DNA from: Actinomycetota bacterium
GTDB taxonomy: Bacteria > Actinomycetota > Acidimicrobiia > Acidimicrobiales > Ilumatobacteraceae
Length of the DNA: 36,927 nucleotides
Assembly (NCBI GenBank): GCA_947454105.1
Contig: CANGIP010000019.1
Coordinates: 1-36,927, forward strand
Reading direction: 5' to 3'
This document shows positions 1 to 7,529 of the stretch, one piece after another. The position numbers and the translations under genes were made by a program. The stretch's first letter is position 1. Every line of letters begins with the position of its first letter. The notes under the pieces were generated by a model. It was not told the origin of the DNA. It did not search any database and saw only the letters and a list, made by a program, of their open reading frames with translations.

Positions 1-1164
1 GCCATCGAAAACGGCGACCCCGCCGAAGATGGCAAGGCTCCGAACTTCAACTTCGTGGTCACCGAAAGTGGTCAAGAGACCGAGCGTTACGACAATGTCT
101 CATTGTCGGATATCGCTGCCACGGTGAACAAGGCTTCGAAGCGAGTCAAGGTTGAGACCAAGGTTGATCTCAAGAGCCTTCAGGACATCTCAATTGCTGG
201 TCTTCGTCCCGGATTGTTCGCAGTGACCCCCGCTCCGGCCGTTCCGGTCGAAGTCAAGCCCAAGCATTTCGCAGGTAGCGAGTCCGACCGCACTGGCATC
301 AATGGCCTCGTCATTGCCGACGAAGTCACCATGGTGATGGTCCCCGACCTCATCACGGCTGCGACCAAGGCTGACGGATCGGTCGATCTTGGCATGTGGA
401 AAGCAGTCCAGACTGCGCTCATTTCACATTGTGAAGGACAGGCCAACCGTATGGCCATCTTGGACGCACCTCCAGCGATGTCACCCCAGCAGGTCAAGGA
501 ATGGCGTTCAGATGTCGCCATGTACGACTCGGCATTCGCAGCGTTTTACTACCCATGGATCCGTGTTGACAACCCTGTGAGCACCAGCCCTGCCGACGCA
601 ACCATTTTGGTTCCACCGTCTGGTCACGTAGCCGGAATCTGGAGTCGCGTTGACGACACCCGTGGTGTTTGGAAAGCTCCCGCCAACGAAGTCGTTCGTG
701 GCGTGCTGTCAACCGAAATCGATATCACCAAGGGCGAGCAGTCATTGCTCAACCCAATCGGTATCAACTGCATCCGTCCATTCGGAACTCGCGGAATCCG
801 CGTGTGGGGTGCTCGCACCTTGTCATCCAACACCGATTGGACCTACATCAACGTGCGTCGTTTGTTCAACATGATTGAAACCGCAATCATGGAAGGCACA
901 CAGTTCGCAGTTTTCGAACCGAACGATCAGAAGTTGTGGGAAGGTTTGAAGCGCACCATTTCAGCATTCCTTCGCGGATTGTGGCGCGATGGCGCTTTGT
1001 TCGGTGTTACCGCTGATCAGGCGTTCTTCGTCAAGTGCGACTCGGAAACCAACCCACCCGACTCGATCGACCAAGGCAAGGTAGTAGTTGAAGTCGGCAT
1101 TTCGCCGGTCAAGCCTGCTGAATTCGTTATCTTCCGCATCAGCCAACTGCGTCAAGCAGCCTGA
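1..1164 (+). CDS. eCIS contractile sheath protein, 5' end outside window
   Basis: The reading frame is open from base 1, so the N-terminus is missing; 387 residues are visible. It forms the outer contractile cylinder around the inner tube, and its shortening drives the tube through a membrane. The visible start contains a sheath-like FNFVVTESG segment followed by ERYDNVSL, the motif class seen in phage and eCIS sheath proteins. The C-terminal third (INVRRLFNMIETAI, then FEPNDQKLW, and a final KPAEFVIFRISQ strand) is the conserved sheath C-domain that forms the handshake mesh between rings. A GTG at base 55 could be read as a start but lies inside the conserved region and is rejected. It is followed 32 bases later by the tube gene, the usual eCIS order. 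It could belong to an R-type or phage tail, but the downstream genes match eCIS. Confidence 0.95.
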   Translation, partial: AIENGDPAEDGKAPNFNFVVTESGQETERYDNVSLSDIAATVNKASKRVKVETKVDLKSLQDISIAGLRPGLFAVTPAPAVPVEVKPKHFAGSESDRTGINGLVIADEVTMVMVPDLITAATKADGSVDLGMWKAVQTALISHCEGQANRMAILDAPPAMSPQQVKEWRSDVAMYDSAFAAFYYPWIRVDNPVSTSPADATILVPPSGHVAGIWSRVDDTRGVWKAPANEVVRGVLSTEIDITKGEQSLLNPIGINCIRPFGTRGIRVWGARTLSSNTDWTYINVRRLFNMIETAIMEGTQFAVFEPNDQKLWEGLKRTISAFLRGLWRDGALFGVTADQAFFVKCDSETNPPDSIDQGKVVVEVGISPVKPAEFVIFRISQLRQAA

Positions 1165-1196
1165 TCTACACAGCTTCTACGAAAGGAACCTGAACA

Positions 1197-1631
1197 ATGG
1201 CAAATGAACATGACCTCGAATTTCTCGGGTCTCAATTCGCCCTCGAACTTGAGGGTGTTGAGATGGCTCGATTCACAGGCTGCTCGGGCTTGAGCTATTC
1301 AACCGAAGTGGTTGAATACCAAGACACCGTTGGCGGCAAGATCATCATCCGTAAGCGTCCAGGCCGCACCAAGTACGACGACATCGTGCTCAAGCGTGGC
1401 TTGTCGGCCGACAGCGCAATCATCGACTGGCACACCAAGGTCCTTGAGGGCGCCGTCGAGCGCACCAACGGCTCCATCGTCATTTATGACAATGCTGGAA
1501 CCGAAGTTGGTCGCTGGAACTTTGAAGCCGGTTGGCCATCAAAGTGGAGCGCTTCAGACTTGGACGCCGGCACCGATGACGTCATGATTGAAGAGTTGAC
1601 AATCAGCCACGAAGGACTCTTCAAGGCCTGA
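1197..1631 (+). CDS. eCIS inner tube protein 1 (gp19/Afp1-like)
   Basis: This 144-residue protein has the usual length of a T4 gp19-type tube subunit. It would stack as hexameric rings inside the sheath and line the delivery channel. Visible signs are the N-terminal strand pattern FALELEGVEMARFTGCSGL, the VVEYQDTVGG segment, RKRPGRTKYDDIVLKRGLS, and the C-terminal VMIEELTISHEGL, all typical of the phage-tail-region family. A good ribosome site (AAAGGA, 1182-1187) precedes the ATG by nine bases. Its stop overlaps the next start by one base. A second, divergent tube gene lies at 2349, so the particle probably has a main tube and a baseplate-proximal tube-like ring, as in Afp1/Afp5. Confidence 0.94.
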   Translation: MANEHDLEFLGSQFALELEGVEMARFTGCSGLSYSTEVVEYQDTVGGKIIIRKRPGRTKYDDIVLKRGLSADSAIIDWHTKVLEGAVERTNGSIVIYDNAGTEVGRWNFEAGWPSKWSASDLDAGTDDVMIEELTISHEGLFKA

Positions 1632-2170
1632 TGTCTCTTACTACGGAATTTTCCTTTACTCTCCCCCGTGGCTATCTCGGGTCGGACGGGACCGTTCACC
1701 GCCGGGGCGTTATGCGCCTTGCTACGGCGCGTGACGAGATCGAACCGCTTCGTGATCCTCGGGTGCAGGGTGCAGATGATCCGTATTTAACGATTATCGT
1801 TCTCTCGAGAGTGGTCACTGAACTTGGCAGTTTGTCAGCAGTGACCCCTCGAGAGATCGAAAATCTCTTCGCCGCCGATCTTGCGTTCTTGCAAGATCTA
1901 TACGGCGTTGTGAATTTTGGCAGCACTGCTGATGTTCGTGCTTTCTTAAAAGAAGCAAATGAAGCTGAAAAGGCAACCGCCGCTCGCTCTCGCGCTCAGT
2001 CACTTGATGACGATGACACTGACGATGAAGACGACGACTATGAAGATGATGACGAACTCGACGACAGCACCGATGACGACTATGAAGATGATGATGACGA
2101 TGAAGAAATCATCATCACTGGCCGTCGTCGTGGAGGGGCTGTTATCGAGGAGGTCAATCAGGACTCCTGA
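1631..2170 (+). CDS. eCIS tail-assembly protein with long acidic tail
   Basis: The 179-residue protein starts at the last base of the tube stop codon. Residues 1-110 match the small tail-assembly protein found between tube genes in many eCIS clusters: FTLPRGYLGSDGTVHRRGVMRLATARDEI, then ILSRVVTELGS and IENLFAADLAFLQDLYGVVN. That family is thought to act as a tube or tape assembly chaperone. Residues from about 125 to 163 are almost entirely Asp/Glu (runs such as DDDDTDDEDDDYEDDD) and end in EEIIITGRRRGG. The acidic tail is unusually long and is not needed for the core fold. It may mask a basic partner such as the Arg-rich protein at 2912; this is inference. Confidence 0.82.
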   Translation: MSLTTEFSFTLPRGYLGSDGTVHRRGVMRLATARDEIEPLRDPRVQGADDPYLTIIVLSRVVTELGSLSAVTPREIENLFAADLAFLQDLYGVVNFGSTADVRAFLKEANEAEKATAARSRAQSLDDDDTDDEDDDYEDDDELDDSTDDDYEDDDDDEEIIITGRRRGGAVIEEVNQDS

Positions 2171-2346
2171 TGGAGATTTATCCCGAAGACGCGTTGTGGG
2201 ACGAAGTGATTTATCTCGCATACCACATCCATTGGGATCTTGATCGTCTCCTCGATTTAGAGCATTCCGACCGTGTTCGACTCGTCGAAAAAGTAGCTGC
2301 GCTCAATCGTCGAGCGCTCGATGAAGCCAAAAAGATCATGGCCTGA
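2170..2346 (+). CDS. Small DUF6760-like eCIS protein
   Basis: A 58-residue frame starts with an ATG overlapping the previous TGA stop and ends three bases before the next start. The translation begins MEIYPEDALWDEVIYLAYH and continues with IHWDLDRLLDLEHSDRVRLV, then VAALNRR. The pattern YP-x-LW-x-EV-x-YLAYH-x-HW-x-LD-x-LL-x-LEH-x-DR is the signature of a short helical protein that sits between the tail-assembly and second tube genes in many eCIS loci (DUF6760). Its role is unknown; position suggests tail assembly. It is below the usual length cut-off of gene callers and is easily missed. Confidence 0.85.
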   Translation: MEIYPEDALWDEVIYLAYHIHWDLDRLLDLEHSDRVRLVEKVAALNRRALDEAKKIMA

Positions 2347-2348
2347 TC

Positions 2349-2909
2349 GTGGCAATCTCACCTTTCAATTCTTTTTATAACGAGGGACCCACATCAGCGA
2401 CCTTCATCGTCGAGATTGACGGAAAGATTCTTGGGTCATTTCGTGAAGTCAAAGGCCTCGGCGGAAAAGTCGAAATTTTCGAAGTCAACGAAGGTGGCGA
2501 AAATGGATTCGTCCACAAACTCCCTGGTCGCTTCACTTTTGACGATGTCACTTTGCGGCGCGGTATGACTTTTGACAACGGTTTATATAACTGGTTTAAC
2601 GAAGCCAGTGGTAGCCGTTTTGAGTTGGGATCCAAGATGGGTAAGGCGACCTTGGCACGACAAAACGTGGCGATCACACTGCTGAGTGCCAAAGGAAAAA
2701 GGTTGCGCCAGTGGATTTTGACCGATGCGATTCCCGTTTCTTGGAAAGGTCCCGAACTTTCGATTGAAACTGACGAATTCCTTGTCGAAGAAATCACGCT
2801 CGCCCACCACGGTCTGGTGTCGTCAAATGCGGGCTTGCCGGCTGGACCAAGCAAGAAGCCGAGTATCAAAGCCTTGAAAAAAGCTGCCGCCCCTAAGAAG
2901 AAGAAATAA
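2349..2909 (+). CDS. eCIS inner tube protein 2 (Afp5-like) with Lys-rich tail
   Basis: This 186-residue tube-fold protein starts with GTG two bases after the previous stop. The gp19-like core spans about residues 1-157: ATFIVEIDGKILGSFREVKGLGG, HKLPGRFTFDDVTLRRGMTFDN, and a final FLVEEITLAHHGLVS. Beyond the core is a 30-residue Pro/Lys tail ending in AAAPKKKK, absent from tube protein 1. In Afp and PVC the second tube-type protein forms a ring joining tube to baseplate, and that is the likely role here. The basic tail could contact the acidic assembly protein encoded upstream (inference). Confidence 0.9.
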   Translation: MAISPFNSFYNEGPTSATFIVEIDGKILGSFREVKGLGGKVEIFEVNEGGENGFVHKLPGRFTFDDVTLRRGMTFDNGLYNWFNEASGSRFELGSKMGKATLARQNVAITLLSAKGKRLRQWILTDAIPVSWKGPELSIETDEFLVEEITLAHHGLVSSNAGLPAGPSKKPSIKALKKAAAPKKKK

Positions 2910-2911
2910 CG

Positions 2912-5900
2912 ATGAGCGACGTCACTCAACAGGCATCCTCAGCGCAGCCTCTTCGGCGAATTGTTCGTCCCACACCAATCGCTCGTCAACGCAAGATGAC
3001 GATTGGTCGAATCGCCTCCAACTCGCAAATGATGGCTAACTCATTTGGTCGATCGACATCAATCCGCCGATCGATGTCCCATGACACGTCAGTGCGATTC
3101 CCAACTTGGTTACTACCCGCTCTACCGGCCCGTGCCGATGACCTCGACCCATATCGTGATCGTGACATCATTGCGCTCCGACAATCGCGAATGAAAAATC
3201 GAGTCGTACGTCAGGTGCAACCACGCGGCCTCCCGATGGCGGCCAACGCTCACGGACGTAGTCGCTCTGGAATTCAGACGGGGCCTTCATCAATCGCTCG
3301 TCGCTTACATCCGATTCGTCGTCAACCCAATCGAAATGAAGCGCATATTGGACCAACATCAGCACCTTTAGTTCGTGTTGCGTCCCAGCCGCAACGACCA
3401 ACTGCCCGTCCACCTCGTACACGATCGACTAATAGTCCGACCCGAAATGGCAATCGCACTGACCGTGATGGCCCAACGCCACTAGCGCCTAGATATGAGT
3501 CAGTCTTGGTCGCGCGTTCGTTACTGGCAAATCCTCAACGAGATCAATCCTTTGAAATTGATCCTCGCGAGACCGCAACAAACACTCATTCCCATCGACT
3601 TTCACTTCCTCGAGTGAGCAATCGTCAATCAATTGACCGATCGGCAGTACATCGTCGCCCTGCATCCACCGGTCGACCATTGGCAATGCCATCTAGCCGG
3701 ATACCGCTTTCACTGATGTACGAACCTGTACATCGCCCTCATCCGAAGCAGTCGTTGGAACCGTCAGCACGAGCGGGTCGAGTAAAGGGGCCACAGTCAA
3801 AATCCCATCTCGTATCAACGCCTCGGTCATCTGCATCAACACCTTCTTCAACCACGACGCAATCAGCTACCGTCAAACGTCAGGTATCCGATTCGCCAAT
3901 CTCACCAACCGTTGGCCCGAACTGGACCTCGTTTCCCTCTCGAGATTCATCACCTGATCTCGTTGCTAGAAAAGCGGAATCAAGCCCATCGGTTGTTCGT
4001 TTGCCCGCGACATCATCCACAACAGCGTCGGCATCCACAACGTCAACATCAGCGACCGCATCAACGACAAAACCAGCAACACTGTCGACAACTTCGACAC
4101 CAATGCCATCTGATTCACCAGCATCACTGGTTTCTTCGACAACAATCTCACCCCAGACACCGACTGTTCAAGAATCTCAACGTTCCCCTGCCTCGTCTTC
4201 ATCAAGCATCAACTCGGTCGTTATTGGAAACGGCATTGAAACCACAGCACCAGAGCAAGTTCGTCGCCGAGTGCGCACGGTCAATATTCCGAGAACACCT
4301 GGTTGGCGTCAGGTAGTGGGATTACCTTCTGAACAAACATCGCCAACACCGCCACACGTGATGACGTCCACTCAAGACGCGCTTTTCCGACGAGTTGCAG
4401 CGCTTGCCAATCCTTCCGGCACGCCAATCGGTACGCCAGGAGACATTGCTCGTCGATCACCTGTTTCAGGTTCGCTCTTCAGCCTCGCTTCATCAATGAC
4501 TGCAGCGGTTCGCCAAAACCGCGAATCTTCAGTGAATCAGATTTCTTCACCTCGAGAAAATGAACGCCCACTCACTCGACGAGCACAGCGCAAACGAGCC
4601 GAAACTGCTCAAGCCCAACGAACTCATACAGCGACTGCAGATCAAGCAACTTCTCACACACCAGCAACTCAAGTTGATCGAAAAATCACACAGAAGAGTC
4701 TAGAAGGCCAAGCGATTACCACTTCGGCAAATCGGAATACAAGTAGTTCGGCAAACAGGAATAGCGGTCGCTCATCAACCCGAAATACTTCGCCAACCAT
4801 TTCTCGTCGCTCAGCAAAATCATCACAATCGGCGATCTTCCGAAACGCGACTCCAGGCCAAAGCACATCGGCACCTGGCCTGAACCTCGCGAATCGCGAC
4901 CACATGGCCAGCGTCGCATCACATTCCACACAACAGCCTTCTTTTGTCAATCTGTGGTCGGCTGTCAACCATTCCGTTTCCCGTCAATCGAATTTGGCGG
5001 CAAGGCGTTCGTTACGTTTGCCTCAACCAAAAGCTCACTCGCTCGACAGCAAGCCAGGTTCCATCGTCCGTCAACAGTTCGGACTAGACAACCCGCCGAC
5101 AAACAAGTCCCATCGACAAGTTCGCCGTTCAATGACTCATGATCTGCGATCACAAAATAACAATCGAACAAGTCTGGCGTTGCGAAGCACTTCACAAGGA
5201 AATCCGTCGACCGCCCGCGTGATGTCAGTTGCTCGTCAAACCCGTTCTCATATGTCGAGCATTACGCCCGGAGCCAGCGGTGGCATTCAATTTGCTGGGT
5301 CTCTTGCGAAAGCAATTTCTTTGCGGCAAACCCACAGCAACGTCAAACAAACTGTTACTCCGACTCGGGCGCAACGATTGGGAGCCACGGCCACGGCAAG
5401 CACGACAACCTCACCTTCAATCCATCGTTCAGCCGTTTCTACAGCCGCAACAATCTCGACAGGCGCTCAACGAAGTCCAGATAGGGCCAACGGGTCGACG
5501 CCGTTGACCGGCGCAGGTGCAAACGTCGCACAGAACTTCTTAGATCGGCTCAGTCGCACCACCGGAGAAGACTTCACTCCAGTTTCGATACCTGCTCAAG
5601 ATCTACCCGTAGCAACAACCGTTGCGGACGACGTGATCTCTCGCCGAACTTCTCGCGCGGTTCCAGCCTTCGACGCTGTCCCTACCTCTGCATCGCCCAC
5701 TGATCAAACCAGCGTTCCATCACAAATCACATCGATCGACGATCAACCGCATTGGGCCATCATGCGTCGCGTCACTGACGATGATGGGATCATTGAGAAC
5801 GGGTCACTTTTGACACCTCGCGGTTCAGCCGACTCGATCGGGAGAGCGTCTCGTGCAATGTCTGAATCAGCATCAGTCGCCAACGGTGTTGTCATGCGAT

Positions 5901-6871
5901 CGGTAGTTGCAAATTCTTCACGAATGCCAGCCGACAGCTCATCAACACAAGCGAAAAGCTCAAAGAGGACTTCTCAACGATCAACTCCACCCGTCGCCTC
6001 GACTACGTCACCCGCAACTCCATTCACAGGTACTTCAACATCTACTTCACCATCTCTTTCAACAGCAACATTTGTGCCAGCATCAACATCCGCGACGTCT
6101 GCAACACGTTCATCGACAAGGCGAAGTATCGATGCCGCTCGTTCTCGTCAAGAAATTGTTGAACGGGGTGGATCAATCTCTTCTCGCGGGACGCTCCTTC
6201 GTTTGGTTTCTCGCAGCGTTCCTACTCAACGACTGTCGAGTCCACTCAACGATTTACCTGTGTCTCCAAACGTCAGACCCGGCATGAGAATTCCTTCCGA
6301 AGCCTTGAGCGCTATGCCAACGACGCCGACGGTTGTTTCAGCGTCCCCGTCGGTCTCATCAAACAGCAACGTGATATCGAGATCAGTCGCTTCAAAGTCT
6401 TCCGCGCTACTTCCTTCACCATCGGTACGTCGAGAGGGACGACGCTCGTTGAAAATTCAACGGCAAGCCTCAGGCGTCCAATTCGGACCGAGCGAAGACG
6501 GCACCATTTCTGCTGACGCTCTCGTACGAATGATTGAATCTGGCCAGAGTTTGCCCAACCAAGTCGTTCACCGCCAGGTGAGCGGCACGTCTTCAAGTGG
6601 TCTCATCCGCGCCCAGCGATCACCCGGTCACATCTTCCGTTCAGGCAGCTCGTCAATTATTCAACGGAGTCCGTCGACATCCGAGAAGGCAGCACCTGGT
6701 CCAGTTTCAATCTTGAGCCAAGTTTTGTCGCCATCTGACGATTCGGAATCAGGCCCAAACCAAATCACTACTAGTCAACTCCTTGACCTCATGGATTGGA
6801 TCAATCGCATTGTCGATGATCGTCTACGTCAAGAACTTGAGCGACGCGGAGTCGCCGGAGGAAGGTGGTAG
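2912..6871 (+). CDS. 1319-residue cysteine-free disordered Arg/Ser/Thr protein at the Afp6 position
   Basis: I do not recognise the full-length family. The start ATG follows the tube gene by two bases and the stop precedes the LysM gene by three, so it is an integral operon member. Composition is dominated by Ser, Thr, Arg, Pro and Gln with very few aromatics, and I found no cysteine on reading the whole protein. A nearly pure Ser/Thr/Ala/Pro stretch lies at about residues 367-410. Short motifs of the type hydrophobic-x-R-x-S recur throughout, such as VHRQVSG, IIQRSPS, IQRQAS and IVRQQFG. RRSM-x-HD occurs at residues 52-58 and again at 738-744. Only the last 35 residues look folded: LLDLMDWINRIVDDRLRQEL plus ERRG, a helix like those ending other eCIS proteins at this position. 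It could be a lumen-filling or cargo-binding protein, a tape measure, or a baseplate scaffold. Confidence 0.7.
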   Translation: MSDVTQQASSAQPLRRIVRPTPIARQRKMTIGRIASNSQMMANSFGRSTSIRRSMSHDTSVRFPTWLLPALPARADDLDPYRDRDIIALRQSRMKNRVVRQVQPRGLPMAANAHGRSRSGIQTGPSSIARRLHPIRRQPNRNEAHIGPTSAPLVRVASQPQRPTARPPRTRSTNSPTRNGNRTDRDGPTPLAPRYESVLVARSLLANPQRDQSFEIDPRETATNTHSHRLSLPRVSNRQSIDRSAVHRRPASTGRPLAMPSSRIPLSLMYEPVHRPHPKQSLEPSARAGRVKGPQSKSHLVSTPRSSASTPSSTTTQSATVKRQVSDSPISPTVGPNWTSFPSRDSSPDLVARKAESSPSVVRLPATSSTTASASTTSTSATASTTKPATLSTTSTPMPSDSPASLVSSTTISPQTPTVQESQRSPASSSSSINSVVIGNGIETTAPEQVRRRVRTVNIPRTPGWRQVVGLPSEQTSPTPPHVMTSTQDALFRRVAALANPSGTPIGTPGDIARRSPVSGSLFSLASSMTAAVRQNRESSVNQISSPRENERPLTRRAQRKRAETAQAQRTHTATADQATSHTPATQVDRKITQKSLEGQAITTSANRNTSSSANRNSGRSSTRNTSPTISRRSAKSSQSAIFRNATPGQSTSAPGLNLANRDHMASVASHSTQQPSFVNLWSAVNHSVSRQSNLAARRSLRLPQPKAHSLDSKPGSIVRQQFGLDNPPTNKSHRQVRRSMTHDLRSQNNNRTSLALRSTSQGNPSTARVMSVARQTRSHMSSITPGASGGIQFAGSLAKAISLRQTHSNVKQTVTPTRAQRLGATATASTTTSPSIHRSAVSTAATISTGAQRSPDRANGSTPLTGAGANVAQNFLDRLSRTTGEDFTPVSIPAQDLPVATTVADDVISRRTSRAVPAFDAVPTSASPTDQTSVPSQITSIDDQPHWAIMRRVTDDDGIIENGSLLTPRGSADSIGRASRAMSESASVANGVVMRSVVANSSRMPADSSSTQAKSSKRTSQRSTPPVASTTSPATPFTGTSTSTSPSLSTATFVPASTSATSATRSSTRRSIDAARSRQEIVERGGSISSRGTLLRLVSRSVPTQRLSSPLNDLPVSPNVRPGMRIPSEALSAMPTTPTVVSASPSVSSNSNVISRSVASKSSALLPSPSVRREGRRSLKIQRQASGVQFGPSEDGTISADALVRMIESGQSLPNQVVHRQVSGTSSSGLIRAQRSPGHIFRSGSSSIIQRSPSTSEKAAPGPVSILSQVLSPSDDSESGPNQITTSQLLDLMDWINRIVDDRLRQELERRGVAGGRW

Positions 6872-6874
6872 TCG

Positions 6875-7528
6875 ATGAGTATTCAAAAGGCTTACCTCAT
6901 GTCTGAAACCAAGACAAAAATTCCATTCATGTTCAACCCGAGCGATTTGGAATTTTCAAAATCGACTGACTGGAAATCAAACAACTCACCAGGTAGCAAT
7001 GCACCTCAATTGACCTTCGATAGTGGCAATTCTGTTGAGTTCAAATTGACGGCAATTTTTGATTCAACCGAAACTGGCAAATCAATTACCGATATCACCG
7101 ACAAGCTCTACAAGCTCACTGTTACCGACAAGAAAGTCAAGGGAACGAAAGAAGATCGCAACATCAAGCGTCCACCGTGGGTGCAGTTCCACTGGGGCAA
7201 GTTGCGTTCATTCAAAGCCGTCATCACCAGCTTCAATTTGAAGTACACCTATTTCACGTCAAAGGGTGTCCCGTTGCGGGCCGAAGTCAGTATGTCGTTT
7301 CGCCAATTCATGGATGAAGGTGTGACTCCACCACAAAACCCCACATCTGGAACGCCCAATCCCGGACAAGTACGACGCCTGGAGGCCGGCCAATATCTTG
7401 ACACTGTTGCCGATGAACTGTACGGCGATCCTGCTCAATGGCGCGCCATTGCCAACGCAAACGGAATTGATGATCCACTCGCGCTCGATCCTGGCCGTGT
7501 CCTGATGATCCCAGAGTTGGAGGGATGA
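6875..7528 (+). CDS. LysM-containing baseplate hub protein (Afp7/gp53-like)
   Basis: The 217-residue protein has an N-terminal tube-initiator region (FMFNPSDLEFSKSTDW and later VQFHWGKLRSFKAVITSF, with KYTYFTSKGVPLRAEVSMSF) and a C-terminal LysM-type domain at about residues 165-217 (LEAGQYLDTVADELYGDPAQ, WRAIANANGIDDP, LDPGRVLMIP). In Afp7 and phage gp53-like proteins this layout connects the spike to the tube, and the LysM fold packs in the baseplate rather than acting on a wall. It sits immediately before the spike gene, which starts one base after the stop, as in Afp7-Afp8. Confidence 0.92.
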   Translation: MSIQKAYLMSETKTKIPFMFNPSDLEFSKSTDWKSNNSPGSNAPQLTFDSGNSVEFKLTAIFDSTETGKSITDITDKLYKLTVTDKKVKGTKEDRNIKRPPWVQFHWGKLRSFKAVITSFNLKYTYFTSKGVPLRAEVSMSFRQFMDEGVTPPQNPTSGTPNPGQVRRLEAGQYLDTVADELYGDPAQWRAIANANGIDDPLALDPGRVLMIPELEG

Positions 7529-7529
7529 C

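Noticed and set aside
2000..2221. Reverse-strand frame rich in Val/Ile opposite the acidic tail
   Set aside because: It is the mirror of GAC/GAT codons for Asp and has no ribosome site or family pattern.
2375..2929. 184-residue reverse-strand frame over tube protein 2
   Set aside because: It is fully contained in a well-supported tube gene and shows no domain pattern.
3990..4140. Ser/Thr codon repeats (TCA/ACA/GCA runs) as a microsatellite or CRISPR-like array
   Set aside because: Units are irregular and lack spacers of constant length; they reflect low-complexity protein sequence.
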